A stretch of 64,000 nucleotides of DNA from Merdimmobilis hominis (GTDB lineage Bacteria; Bacillota; Clostridia; Oscillospirales; Ruminococcaceae). Location of the stretch: positions 1 through 64,000 of the forward strand of contig NZ_JACJKY010000008.1 in assembly GCF_016901855.1 (NCBI RefSeq), given 5' to 3'. A model generated the notes under the pieces. The model searched no databases. It saw only the letters and a list, made by a program, of their open reading frames with translations, and was not told where the DNA came from. The stretch's first letter is position 1. The number at the start of each line of letters is the position of its first letter. This document shows positions 43,078 to 51,265 of the stretch, piece by piece. The translations under genes and the position numbers were made by a program.

Positions 43078-43803
43078 TTAAATGACAATACCGCCGTTTG
43101 GCGCAATCACCTGACCGGTGATAAAGCTTGCGTGCTCGCCTGCCAAAAACAGCATAGCACCTGCTGCCTCTCTTGCCGAACCGATTCGCGCAAGCGGCGT
43201 TTCTTTGCACAGTGCGGCACGATCTTCCTCTGTGAGTGCGGCGTTCATATCGGTATCGATGACGCCGGGTGCCACACAGTTGACCGTGATGCCTGAAAGT
43301 CCTACCTCTTTGGCAAGTGCTTTGGTGAATCCGATCACCGCGGCCTTTGATGCGGAATATGCCACTTCGCACGACGCTCCCGTCTGTCCCCACATCGAGG
43401 ATACGTTGATGATCCGGCCGCTTTGGCGGCGGATCATCTGCGGCAATACCGCTTTGCATGCATAATAGGCACCGGTCACATTGACGCGGAACATCCGCTC
43501 CCATTCTGCCGATGTCGTGTCGGTAAACAGTTTCATGAGTGCGATGCCGGCATTATTGATGAGCACATCAATTTTCCCAAACGTCGCCGTCATCTGCGCA
43601 ACCGCTTCCTGCACGGAAGTCTCCGACTCCACATCGCAGAAAAACGCTTCCATGCCGGGATGCGCCGTACACAGCGCCTGTGCCGCCTCTTTCGACTTGT
43701 TGTATGTAATCCCCACCTGATACCCGTTTTCATAAAAGAGGGATGATGCCGCCGCACCGATACCGCGCGACCCGCCGATAATCAAAACTGTTTTTTGTGC
43801 CAC
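43078..43803 (-). CDS. FabG-like short-chain dehydrogenase/reductase
   Basis: A 241-aa SDR. The cofactor loop IIGGSRGIGAAAS, NNAGIALMK, the catalytic Ser in VSSMWGQ, Tyr-x3-Lys (YSASKAA) and GVIDTDMN are all present. It resembles 3-oxoacyl-ACP reductase but is not in a fab cluster, so its substrate is open. The frame begins at 43839, but its -10 box (43830-43835) lies there; the transcript can only use the GTG at 43803, which has GAGGCGG upstream. Confidence 0.9.
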   Translation of the reverse strand: MAQKTVLIIGGSRGIGAAASSLFYENGYQVGITYNKSKEAAQALCTAHPGMEAFFCDVESETSVQEAVAQMTATFGKIDVLINNAGIALMKLFTDTTSAEWERMFRVNVTGAYYACKAVLPQMIRRQSGRIINVSSMWGQTGASCEVAYSASKAAVIGFTKALAKEVGLSGITVNCVAPGVIDTDMNAALTEEDRAALCKETPLARIGSAREAAGAMLFLAGEHASFITGQVIAPNGGIVI

Positions 43804-43829
43804 ATTGCCGCCTCGTTTCGTTTTTCCCC

Positions 43830-43859
43830 ATTGTATCACGGCATCATCCGGTTCGTCAA
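43830..43859 (-). promoter_or_regulatory. Promoter of the FabG-like gene
   Basis: Minus-strand TTGACG (43854-43859), 18-bp spacer, TACAAT (43830-43835). It decides the GTG start of the gene. Confidence 0.7.
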
Positions 43860-43860
43860 A

Positions 43861-44562
43861 TCAGTAAAACGTCTCACGCAGCTGCGGCTTTTTGACTTCC
43901 GTGACACCGTTGTGCTTTGCAAGATTTACATGCACGCTGTAGGAAGAATCGATCTGCGATTCGGTGAGCGTTGTGTTCTCCTCATACGATGTAAGCTGCC
44001 CGTCTGTATTGACTTGCAGTGTAATCGTCTGTTCTTTGACTGAAACTGCGGCAGTATCGTTTGCATACTGTTTTTTCGTCACTTTTCCTGCATCCATATA
44101 CAGGGTATAGCAAATACCGCTTGCATCCACCTGTTTTTGAATCTCGCGGATCTCTGCGCGCTCATACTGCGCAGACAGCATCTGCAAATACGGATGAAGC
44201 ATCGTATCCGTATACGGTTCATGCGAAACCGCACGCCATCCCTGACCGATCATCCACTGTTCTGCCTTTTCGCCGTCCGAAAACTCGCAGAACACCACTT
44301 GGTCATTTTGATCGAGCTGTGTCTGACAGTAAGAAAGTGCGCCCGATTCCCGCCGCAAAAACACAAATGTTCCCGTATATGCACCGCTGCCCTGCGGTTC
44401 CTGATACGACACCGAAAGTGCACATTCGCCGCCTGTCAGCGACTGCACGCCCGAAAGCACCGTTTTCACCTCCTCATACAGCGCGGCATCTGCACCGCCG
44501 CATCCGCCAAACAGCACTGTCACACAGAGCAGCATGGCGACAAGCATCCCGATTCGTTTCAT
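43861..44562 (-). CDS. Lipoprotein of unknown function
   Basis: A 233-aa protein with a lipoprotein signal (MKRIGMLVAMLLCVTVLFGG, Cys at residue 21). The remainder is a beta-rich region with alternating charged and aromatic residues (ERAEIREIQKQVDASGICYT, LQVNTDGQLTSYEENTTLTE). The pattern recalls LolA/DUF4412-type carriers, but I cannot assign it. It is divergent from spoVAC and followed by the FabG-like promoter right at its stop codon. Confidence 0.75.
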   Translation of the reverse strand: MKRIGMLVAMLLCVTVLFGGCGGADAALYEEVKTVLSGVQSLTGGECALSVSYQEPQGSGAYTGTFVFLRRESGALSYCQTQLDQNDQVVFCEFSDGEKAEQWMIGQGWRAVSHEPYTDTMLHPYLQMLSAQYERAEIREIQKQVDASGICYTLYMDAGKVTKKQYANDTAAVSVKEQTITLQVNTDGQLTSYEENTTLTESQIDSSYSVHVNLAKHNGVTEVKKPQLRETFY

Positions 44563-44627
44563 ATCCGTTCCCCTTTCCGAAGATAAGCTGTTTTACTTAT
44601 ATGCGTCAAACGTTCGCTTCATGCCGT

Positions 44628-44656
44628 GCATAGGCGCAAAGATTTTGCCGATACTA
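44628..44656 (+). promoter_or_regulatory. Sigma-G-like promoter of the spoVA operon
   Basis: GCATA (44628-44632), 17-bp spacer, GATACTA (44650-44656). This resembles the forespore sigma-G consensus (GNATR, about 17-18 bp, CATNNTA), which fits the forespore expression known for spoVA. Confidence 0.6.
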
Positions 44657-44682
44657 CCAATAAAACAAAAAGGAGTGCCGGT

Positions 44683-45129
44683 ATGAATCTTTCTCCCACG
44701 CAATATGACACACTCGTAAAACGGGCAAGCCCAAAATCGAAATCAAAGAAAACGATTATACAATCGTTTTTGATCGGCGGTGCGATCTGTACAGTCGGAC
44801 AGCTGCTGCGCAGTTTATTTTTATCGCTCGATATCAGCCAAACGCATACCGCCACGCTCGTCGCCGCATCACTCATTGCACTGTCCGCACTGCTCACGGG
44901 ACTCGGCATCTATGACAATATTGCAAAACACGCCGGCGCCGGTACGCTTGTGCCCATCACCGGCTTTGCAAACGCCGTCGTTTCCCCTGCACTTGAGTTT
45001 AAATCCGAGGGCTTTATTTTAGGCGTCGGCGCAAAAATCTTCATCATCGCCGGTCCTGTCATCGCATACGGAACGATTGCATCCGTCATCTACGGCGTGA
45101 TTTACTGGCTGTTCACCGCAGCATTTTAA
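44683..45129 (+). CDS. spoVAC: Stage V sporulation protein AC
   Basis: A 148-aa membrane protein of the dipicolinic-acid channel complex. It has the family segment SFLIGGAICTVGQLLRSLFL and GAGTLVPITGFANAVVSPAL, with about four spans. SpoVA proteins load Ca-dipicolinate during sporulation and release it at germination; SpoVAC is a mechanosensitive pore component. The ATG at 44683 follows AAAAAGGAG. First of three genes, spoVAC-spoVAD-spoVAE, the minimal clostridial set. Confidence 0.95.
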   Translation: MNLSPTQYDTLVKRASPKSKSKKTIIQSFLIGGAICTVGQLLRSLFLSLDISQTHTATLVAASLIALSALLTGLGIYDNIAKHAGAGTLVPITGFANAVVSPALEFKSEGFILGVGAKIFIIAGPVIAYGTIASVIYGVIYWLFTAAF

Positions 45130-45147
45130 CAAAGGAGCAAACAGAAC

Positions 45148-46179
45148 ATGAAGCAATTAGAACGCGGCGTATTTGTGTTTGATTCGCCGCCATCGATCAA
45201 CGCGTTTTCGGCAGTTGTGGGAAAAAAAGAGGGCGAAGGTCCGCTTAGCAGTTATTTTGACCATATTTTCACCGATACAAAATTAGGCCAAAACACCTGG
45301 GAACAGGCGGAAAGCCGACTGCAAACCGAAGCAGTTACCCGCACGCTCAAAAAGGCAAACTGCGCACCGGAGGATGTTTCGCTGTTGTTTGCGGGCGATC
45401 TTTTAAACCAGTGCATCGGTTCGACGTACGGACTGCGCGATTTGGGAATTCCGCTGTTCGGACTGTACGGCGCATGCTCCACGATGGCTGAATCACTCGT
45501 ACTCGCCTCATTGATGACGGCATCAGGTGCGGTTTCGCGTGCCCTCGCCGTCACATCCTCCCACTTCTGCTCGGCGGAACGTCAATTCCGCTTTCCGCTG
45601 GAATACGGCGGTGTACGTACGCCAACCGCACAATGGACGGTGACCGGTGCAGGCGCCGCGCTCGTTTGTGCGGAAGGTAACGGTCCTTATGTAGCGGCAG
45701 TCACAGCCGGACGCATCCGGGATCTCGGGATTACCGACGTCAACAACATGGGCGCTGCCATGGCGCCTGCCGCCGCCGACACAATCAAGCGGTTTTTGTC
45801 TGCAACAAAAACCGCACCCGATGATTATGATTTGATTTTAACGGGGGATCTCGGGTTTATCGGCTCGTCGCTGCTGTGCGAGCTTTTGCGAATGGAACAA
45901 TTCCAGATCGAACCGGTTCACAACGACTGCGGCAAGATGATTTTCAACCGCGAAAGTCAGGATGTGCATGCAGGCGGTTCCGGCTGCGGATGCAGTGCGT
46001 CCGTGCTGTGCTCGTATATTTTAAGCGGGCTAAAAAGCCGCCGGCTTCACCGTGTGCTGTTTGCGGCAACAGGTGCGCTCATGTCAACGACAAGCATTCA
46101 GCAGGGCGAATCGATCCCCGGCATTTCGCATGCCGTTTTGCTGACTGCTTCAAAGGAGGATATTCCATGGAACTGCTGA
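45148..46179 (+). CDS. spoVAD: Stage V sporulation protein AD
   Basis: A 343-aa thiolase-fold protein that binds dipicolinic acid. It has the segments LFAGDLLNQCIGSTYGLRDL, FGLYGACSTMAESLVLAS and HAGGSGCGCSASVLCSYILS. The active-site Cys equivalent lies in YGACSTM; binding rather than catalysis is known for SpoVAD. AAAGGAGC is upstream. The 3' end overlaps spoVAE by 13 bp. Confidence 0.96.
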   Translation: MKQLERGVFVFDSPPSINAFSAVVGKKEGEGPLSSYFDHIFTDTKLGQNTWEQAESRLQTEAVTRTLKKANCAPEDVSLLFAGDLLNQCIGSTYGLRDLGIPLFGLYGACSTMAESLVLASLMTASGAVSRALAVTSSHFCSAERQFRFPLEYGGVRTPTAQWTVTGAGAALVCAEGNGPYVAAVTAGRIRDLGITDVNNMGAAMAPAAADTIKRFLSATKTAPDDYDLILTGDLGFIGSSLLCELLRMEQFQIEPVHNDCGKMIFNRESQDVHAGGSGCGCSASVLCSYILSGLKSRRLHRVLFAATGALMSTTSIQQGESIPGISHAVLLTASKEDIPWNC

Positions 46180-46535
46180 TAGACTGCATCAAAGCGTTTG
46201 TGGTCGGCGGGCTGCTGTGTGCCATCGGACAAATTTTGATCGACTACACAAAGCTCACACCGGCACGGATTCTTGTGTCATTTGTCGTATCCGGTGTAAT
46301 TTTAGGCGGCATCGGACTGTATGAGCCGCTTGTCAAATTTGCCGGTGCGGGCGCGACCGTTCCGCTGACCGGGTTTGGCTATTCGCTCGCAAACGGTGTG
46401 AGAGAAGCCGTCGACAGCGAAGGGCTCATTGGCGCGCTGACCGGCGGGCTGTGTGCATCAAGCGGCGGTATTACGGCGGCGATGCTGCTTGCTGTTTTGG
46501 TAGCTCTTATCTTTCATTCGCATGATAAATCATAA
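46167..46535 (+). CDS. spoVAE: Stage V sporulation protein AE (AEb type)
   Basis: A 122-aa membrane protein with about four spans. It resembles SpoVAC in sequence (AFVVGGLLCAIGQILIDYTK; GAGATVPLTGFGYSLANGVR), as is usual for SpoVAEb. AAAGGAGG lies 8 nt before the ATG, inside the spoVAD coding end. Third component of the dipicolinate channel unit. Confidence 0.94.
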   Translation: MELLIDCIKAFVVGGLLCAIGQILIDYTKLTPARILVSFVVSGVILGGIGLYEPLVKFAGAGATVPLTGFGYSLANGVREAVDSEGLIGALTGGLCASSGGITAAMLLAVLVALIFHSHDKS

Positions 46536-46568
46536 AAAAAGACCTCGTCAGCCGACGAGGTCTTTTTT
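46534..46568. terminator. Terminator of spoVA and the convergent gene
   Basis: AAAAAAAGACCTCGTC / GACGAGGTCTTTTTT; the right arm reaches the stop of the convergent zincin-like gene. Confidence 0.9.
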
Positions 46569-47334
46569 ATATCATCTGTGCGCGGATTTCCGCTTCATGC
46601 GCCTGGCAAAAGGAAAATCCCGTTTTCATAAATTCGCGGATCGGCATGCTTTGATACCATTCACCAAGTGTCTGCAAAATCGGCACCCCCGCAATCTGCA
46701 TCGTATAAAAGCATTCATACGCGCTGCCCTCATTTTGTGAATACGGGTCGAGCGCGTACAACCGCTTGTCCCCTTTTAAAATCGGATCAACCACCATCTC
46801 GCTGAAAATCCACGGAAGATGCGGCGTTTCATACTGCTCGGGTGAATCCTCGTCGAACACCTCTGCCCAGACATCAAACCAGAGAAAATGCGTGATCTCA
46901 TGCAATGCCATGCCAAGCGCACCGGACGGACTGTTTTTGAAAAACACGTCAAACGAATGCGCCGAAAGATACCGCGGACAAATCGGATTGAGTGTGATAT
47001 TCGCCGTCATATCGTCAAACCGTCCGGTCAAGTCAAGCGAAAAAATCTCTGAAAATGCGGTTTGAATCTCCACTTCATGTGCATCCCAATGCGCCTGATA
47101 AAGCACCTGTTTTTGCGTAATTTCCGGTTCCTGCGATGTGTATTCCACTGTCATCACCTCAGTCAGATGACGCTGCCGCTCCGCTTTCGTTCCGAAAAAC
47201 AGCTTTTCCCGGTCAAGCTGCGGATAAAACACCAAAAACATTTCTGCCCAGTTTGCCTGCCCCGGCTCCGCCAAAAACTGCGCCATACTTTCAATACTGT
47301 ATGCGGCGCCGGGCGTTTTGAATGTGAGTTTCAT
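46567..47334 (-). CDS. Putative zincin-like protein with HEITH motif
   Basis: A 255-aa soluble protein with no signal peptide. The middle carries MALHEITHFLWFDVW (residues about 140-154), a standard HExxH zinc-protease motif, and a Glu about 30 residues on in PWIFSEMVVDPIL that could be the third ligand. I do not recognise the family. Substrate and role are unknown. It is transcribed toward the spoVA operon and shares its terminator. Confidence 0.72.
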   Translation of the reverse strand: MKLTFKTPGAAYSIESMAQFLAEPGQANWAEMFLVFYPQLDREKLFFGTKAERQRHLTEVMTVEYTSQEPEITQKQVLYQAHWDAHEVEIQTAFSEIFSLDLTGRFDDMTANITLNPICPRYLSAHSFDVFFKNSPSGALGMALHEITHFLWFDVWAEVFDEDSPEQYETPHLPWIFSEMVVDPILKGDKRLYALDPYSQNEGSAYECFYTMQIAGVPILQTLGEWYQSMPIREFMKTGFSFCQAHEAEIRAQMI

Positions 47335-47352
47335 AGATACGCTCCTTTTCAG

Positions 47353-48207
47353 TTATGCTTCCTCTTCTTTTGAAAAACGGCTGTTAAATCGGCCGAGTGC
47401 CCATGCAAACAACACGCCGCAGACAAGGCAGACAATGTTTATCACACACGTCACTGGTGAGGAAACAAAGCTCTGATACGGCAGAATCATAAGCGTCGAT
47501 GCAATGACAATGCCAATAATCGCATGAAATGCAAATGAATAGTATCGGTCAAATAGATGGTTGACTGCTTTTGAGAGAAGTGCAATCGTAATAAGCGCGC
47601 CTACACCCGCAACGGCAATCACACCGAAGTCAAAGCCGCCAAGCGCTGCGACAAACGGCGTATACAGTCCCATCGGCATGAGCAGTGTCGAAAAACTCAT
47701 ACCCGGTACGATGATGCTCAGCGCCAGGCAAAAACCGCAGAACAGATACCAGCCGACATTCGGTGCAATTTCTACTTCGAATGCACGCAGACCGATCAGC
47801 AACGCAAGCAGAAAAGCGCCTGCAATGCAAAGCGAAATCCACGATCCTTTCGAACGTCCTTTTTGACCGGCTTCTTTAAACAAATCGGGAAGCATCCCGA
47901 TGATCATGCCTGCAAACGCGCAGACCGATGCTTCCGGATACGTTTCTAAGAAAAACGCAAGCAGTTTTGCAATGCCTAAAAATCCGACTGCCACGCCAAT
48001 CAGCACAGGCAAAAGCGGCGGCACATGCGTACGGAACCGGCGGATTGGATTCGACAAAAGTTCCATCACCGGTTTGTAAATACCGAATACAACGCAGAGA
48101 ATACCGCCCGAAATGCCCGGCAGTACCGCACCGACGCCGATGAGCGCGCCCTGCACGATTCGCAGCAGCCAAAACGCCGCTTTGTTTGTCGGATGCTTTG
48201 ATTCCAT
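47353..48207 (-). CDS. DUF368 polyprenyl-phosphate transporter family protein
   Basis: A 284-aa membrane protein of the DUF368 family with about eight spans. The repeated motif VLPGISGGILCVVFGIYKPV and IVPGMSFSTLLMPMGLYTPF marks an inverted internal duplication. Members (PopT-type) were shown to return undecaprenyl phosphate across the membrane for cell-wall synthesis, alongside the unrelated DedA family. The ATG at 48207 has AAAGGAG upstream; the frame reaches 48258. It lies downstream of rpsI but beyond a terminator. Confidence 0.88.
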   Translation of the reverse strand: MESKHPTNKAAFWLLRIVQGALIGVGAVLPGISGGILCVVFGIYKPVMELLSNPIRRFRTHVPPLLPVLIGVAVGFLGIAKLLAFFLETYPEASVCAFAGMIIGMLPDLFKEAGQKGRSKGSWISLCIAGAFLLALLIGLRAFEVEIAPNVGWYLFCGFCLALSIIVPGMSFSTLLMPMGLYTPFVAALGGFDFGVIAVAGVGALITIALLSKAVNHLFDRYYSFAFHAIIGIVIASTLMILPYQSFVSSPVTCVINIVCLVCGVLFAWALGRFNSRFSKEEEA

Positions 48208-48235
48208 ATTGATCTCCTTTATTTTCACACTAATA

Positions 48236-48276
48236 AACAAAAAAGATTCAAACCGCAAGTGGTTGAATCTTTTTTG
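48236..48276 (-). terminator. Terminator of rplM-rpsI
   Basis: AAAAAAGATTCAA / TTGAATCTTTTTT stem with extra CC/GG pairing, 19 bp from the rpsI stop. Confidence 0.88.
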
Positions 48277-48294
48277 AAAAACGATAAAATTCGA

Positions 48295-48693
48295 TTAACG
48301 TTTGGAGAACTGCGGAGCGCGGCGTGCAGCTTTGAGACCGTACTTTTTACGCTCTTTCATTCTCGGGTCACGAGTGAGGAAGCCAGCTTTTTTAAGCAGC
48401 GGGCGCAGTTCCTCGCTGTACTGCAGCAGTGCGCGGGACAGGCCGTGACGGATTGCGCCAGCCTGGCCGGTTACGCCGCCGCCTGCAACGGTGCAGACGA
48501 TGTCAAATTTGCCGACGGTTTCGGTCAGCTCGAGCGGCTGATTTACAATGAGTTTGAGTGTCTCAAGGCCGAAGTAATCGTCAATGTCTCTGCCGTTGAT
48601 GGTGATTTTGCCTTCGCCGGCATATACGCGAACTCTTGCAACAGAGCTTTTTCTTCTTCCGGTGCCATAGAAATATGGACGAGATTCGTACAT
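48295..48693 (-). CDS. rpsI: 30S ribosomal protein S9
   Basis: A 132-aa ribosomal protein whose C-terminal tail ([16 protein letters not shown]) reaches the P-site t[23 protein letters not shown] and [19 protein letters not shown] are family signatures. It follows rplM by 38 bp, the universal pairing. Confidence 0.98.
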   Translation of the reverse strand: MYESRPYFYGTGRRKSSVARVRVYAGEGKITINGRDIDDYFGLETLKLIVNQPLELTETVGKFDIVCTVAGGGVTGQAGAIRHGLSRALLQYSEELRPLLKKAGFLTRDPRMKERKKYGLKAARRAPQFSKR

Positions 48694-48731
48694 CTAAATT
48701 GCCTCCTAATGTTATTTTAAAAGTTCAAAAA

Positions 48732-49157
48732 TTAAAACGGGGAAACTTCCGGTTTCTGTGCAGCGTGGCTGTGATCAGCACCAGCGTATACACGCAGGCG
48801 GCGCAGCTGTGTTCTGCCCAAAACGGTATCCGGCAGCATGCCTTTGATTGCCAGAGTCATTGCTTTTTCCGGATTGTTTTTCATCATGTCGGAAGCGGAG
48901 ACGACTTTCATGTTGCCGATCCAGCCGGTGTGATGATAATATTTTTTGTTGCGAAGTTTGTTGCCGGTGAGCACTGCTTTAGCAGCGTTGACAACGATAA
49001 CGTGATCGCCGCAGTCAACGTTCGGTGTGAAATCCGGTTTATGTTTGCCGCGCAGCAAAACAGCGGCTTTCACAGCAAGACGGCCCAGCGGCACATCGGT
49101 TGCATCGAGGACATACCATTTCCGGCTTGTCTGTGCTTTTGCCATTGTAGTAGACAT
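48732..49157 (-). CDS. rplM: 50S ribosomal protein L13
   Basis: A 141-aa early-assembly ribosomal protein. It contains KWYVLDATDVPLGRLAVKAA, DFTPNVDCGDHVIVVNA and KGMLPDTVLGRTQLRRLRVY. The ATG at 49157 follows GGAGGTTCC; the frame extends to 49172 only by a few codons through that site. Transcribed from a consensus promoter with rpsI. Confidence 0.98.
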   Translation of the reverse strand: MSTTMAKAQTSRKWYVLDATDVPLGRLAVKAAVLLRGKHKPDFTPNVDCGDHVIVVNAAKAVLTGNKLRNKKYYHHTGWIGNMKVVSASDMMKNNPEKAMTLAIKGMLPDTVLGRTQLRRLRVYAGADHSHAAQKPEVSPF

Positions 49158-49193
49158 AATAGGAACCTCCAATATTTATTCAGCATGCTCCCT

Positions 49194-49222
49194 ATTATAT
49201 CGGCATCAGCCCTCCTTGTCAA
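49194..49222 (-). promoter_or_regulatory. Consensus promoter of rplM-rpsI
   Basis: Minus-strand TTGACA (49217-49222), 17-bp spacer, TATAAT (49194-49199), leaving a leader of about 30 nt. Confidence 0.88.
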
Positions 49223-49327
49223 GAACAAAAAGTCCGTTTTTTTAATTTACACACCTCATTCTCTCGATTTCTCTTTAAAATGCTCCAAAACGCTCTGTTT
49301 CTCATTCTTTGTTTCATTTTCTGTTTT

Positions 49328-49361
49328 GAGAAAAAAAGCCCGGGTTGGCGGGCTTTTTCTC
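49328..49361 (-). terminator. Terminator of proC
   Basis: GAGAAA-AGCCCG / CGGGCT-TTTCTC stem with T-run on the minus strand. Confidence 0.8.
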
Positions 49362-49382
49362 GTATATTCCACCGAAAGCCGT

Positions 49383-50159
49383 TCAGCTTTCTGCGGCATC
49401 AATCGCTTTAATGACGGCATTGCGGAAGCCGTTTTCCTCAAGCGCGGCAACGCCTTTGATCGTTGTTCCGCCCGGCGAGCAGACAGCATCCTTCATTGCA
49501 CCCGGATGCGCACCGGTGGAAAGCTGTAAGCTACCGGTACCGACGACCATCTGTGCGGCAAGGCGGTATGCCGTCTGACGGGCAACGCCGTGTTTGACTG
49601 CCGCATCGGCAAGCGCTTCGATATACATTGCCGTATATGCGGGTGCACAGCCGCTTAACGTTCCCGCAATCGAAAGATGATCGGAATCGACCGGCTCAAT
49701 CAGTGCAATCTGAGAAAACAGATTGCAGAATGTGTTCCACTCGTCCTCGGTGAGTGAATGCGTCTGCTCACACACAAAGATGCCCTTACAAACGGACACC
49801 GGCGTATTCGGAATCGTGCTGATGTGGTGTGTGCCGGGCAAAAGCACCTGCTCATACCACGAAAACGGACGTCCTGCCGCAATCGACACGACGATTTTTG
49901 TAAGAAGCAGTTCTTTGATCGGTTCGACCACTGCTTCAATCTGATACGGTTTTACTGCAATGACCACCATATCCGCCTGCTCTGCCACTGCCTTTGCCGA
50001 TTCTTCGGCGTGAACGCCGAACGACGCGGCATTTGTTTTGAGTTTTTCATAATGTGCGGCACACGCAAAGATTTCGTCCGGCGAAACAGCCTTCGCCGCA
50101 ATCAGTCCCTGCACAATCGCCTGTGCCATATTGCCAAATCCAATAAATCCGATCTTCAT
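49383..50159 (-). CDS. proC: Pyrroline-5-carboxylate reductase
   Basis: A 258-aa enzyme for the last step of proline synthesis. The NADPH loop MKIGFIGFGNMAQAIVQGLI and the C-terminal signature AVCSPGGTTIKGVAALEENG are intact. The length is slightly below the usual 265-280. It follows the LysR gene by 18 bp on the same strand, so the two may be co-transcribed, although no functional link is evident. Confidence 0.93.
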   Translation of the reverse strand: MKIGFIGFGNMAQAIVQGLIAAKAVSPDEIFACAAHYEKLKTNAASFGVHAEESAKAVAEQADMVVIAVKPYQIEAVVEPIKELLLTKIVVSIAAGRPFSWYEQVLLPGTHHISTIPNTPVSVCKGIFVCEQTHSLTEDEWNTFCNLFSQIALIEPVDSDHLSIAGTLSGCAPAYTAMYIEALADAAVKHGVARQTAYRLAAQMVVGTGSLQLSTGAHPGAMKDAVCSPGGTTIKGVAALEENGFRNAVIKAIDAAES

Positions 50160-50177
50160 CCTGCCAAATACTCCTCT

Positions 50178-51107
50178 CTATGCTTCCACCATCTGCGCTG
50201 TCAGCCGGCGCACGGTATCCAGAAACTCCTGTTCGGCGCCGGTAAACAAATGACGCGGCCGGTGGATTACGAAATCCTTATTCATCTTGTCCGCCATGGG
50301 ACACTCTTTCATCACGAGTCCGTGCTCGCTTAAAAAGTCAAACGGTACGGGTGACACCCACATATAACTGCCCGACAAATTCTGCAAAAGGGACAGCTGA
50401 CTTCCACGGTCATACACGTAAATCCGCTTTTTCTTTCCTTTTAATACGGCGTCACGGTTGATCTGCGAAAACGAAATCGTCGGCACCTGAATATCACCGT
50501 GCACAATTTCGGGATAGCCGTCGAGCGCGTGATACGGAATCACAGACGCGTGTGCAAGCGGATGGTTGTTCGCCATCAAAAGGCACATCCGAAATTCCCA
50601 CAGTGTGGAAAACTCCAGTTTGAGGCTTTTTAAATAGGAAGAGAAATATTCCTCGTGCGCATTCTGTACCCGGATGATGCCAAATGCAGACTCTCCGCCC
50701 GCCACATCGCTGATGGCGGTCATCGCATTCGTTTCCTTAAAATGGACTTCGAGCGCAGTATCCGACGGCACCCGATCCAAAAAGGACGTAAACGCCGATG
50801 CGATATAGCTTGCACGCGGAACGCTCACCGTCATTTGCAGTGACTCCTGTCCGTCCGATTTATAAAGCGATTCGAGCTCGTCCATCTGGGAAAGAATCGT
50901 GCGCGCATAGGAGAGAAACTGTTCCCCCATCGGCGTCGGCTCCACCCCGTGCGCTGTTCGTTTGAAAATGGTGATACGAATCTCGTTTTCAAGATCTTTG
51001 ACCGCCTTGCTCAAGTTCGGCTGTCCCATAAACAGATTTTTTGCCGCTTTGGAAATCGAACCGGTTCGCTCGATTTCCACCACATAGCGAAGCTGCTGAA
51101 AATTCAA
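50178..51107 (-). CDS. LysR-family transcriptional regulator
   Basis: A 309-aa regulator. The N-terminal winged HTH (FQQLRYVVEIERTGSISKAA, then NLFMGQPNLSKAVKDLENEI) precedes a periplasmic-binding-like effector domain. I chose the TTG at 51107 (GGAGGAGG 4-5 nt upstream, N terminus MNFQQLRYVVEIERTG) over the ATG at 51155, which gives an unusual extension. Divergent from the alcohol dehydrogenase, its probable target; effector unknown. Confidence 0.88.
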   Translation of the reverse strand: MNFQQLRYVVEIERTGSISKAAKNLFMGQPNLSKAVKDLENEIRITIFKRTAHGVEPTPMGEQFLSYARTILSQMDELESLYKSDGQESLQMTVSVPRASYIASAFTSFLDRVPSDTALEVHFKETNAMTAISDVAGGESAFGIIRVQNAHEEYFSSYLKSLKLEFSTLWEFRMCLLMANNHPLAHASVIPYHALDGYPEIVHGDIQVPTISFSQINRDAVLKGKKKRIYVYDRGSQLSLLQNLSGSYMWVSPVPFDFLSEHGLVMKECPMADKMNKDFVIHRPRHLFTGAEQEFLDTVRRLTAQMVEA

Positions 51108-51199
51108 AAAGCCTCCTCCTTCCGTGTTATTCTTTTCATTGATATCAGATATCACAATTATACATTACCCGCTTTTTAAAAACAATGATAAAATAAAAG

Positions 51200-51216
51200 T
51201 GTGAAAAGATTCACAA
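51200..51216 (+). promoter_or_regulatory. Rex-like operator upstream of the alcohol dehydrogenase
   Basis: TGTGAA-AAGA-TTCACA (51200-51215), with a further matching A at 51216. This fits the Gram-positive Rex consensus TTGTGAANNNNTTCACAA in all but one position. Rex represses NADH-recycling genes such as alcohol dehydrogenases when NADH is low. It lies 50 bp ahead of the start codon. Confidence 0.65.
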
Positions 51217-51265
51217 TTTCACTTGTTACTTATTTAAAGTTTCTGCCCATAAAGGAGGATTTCTT

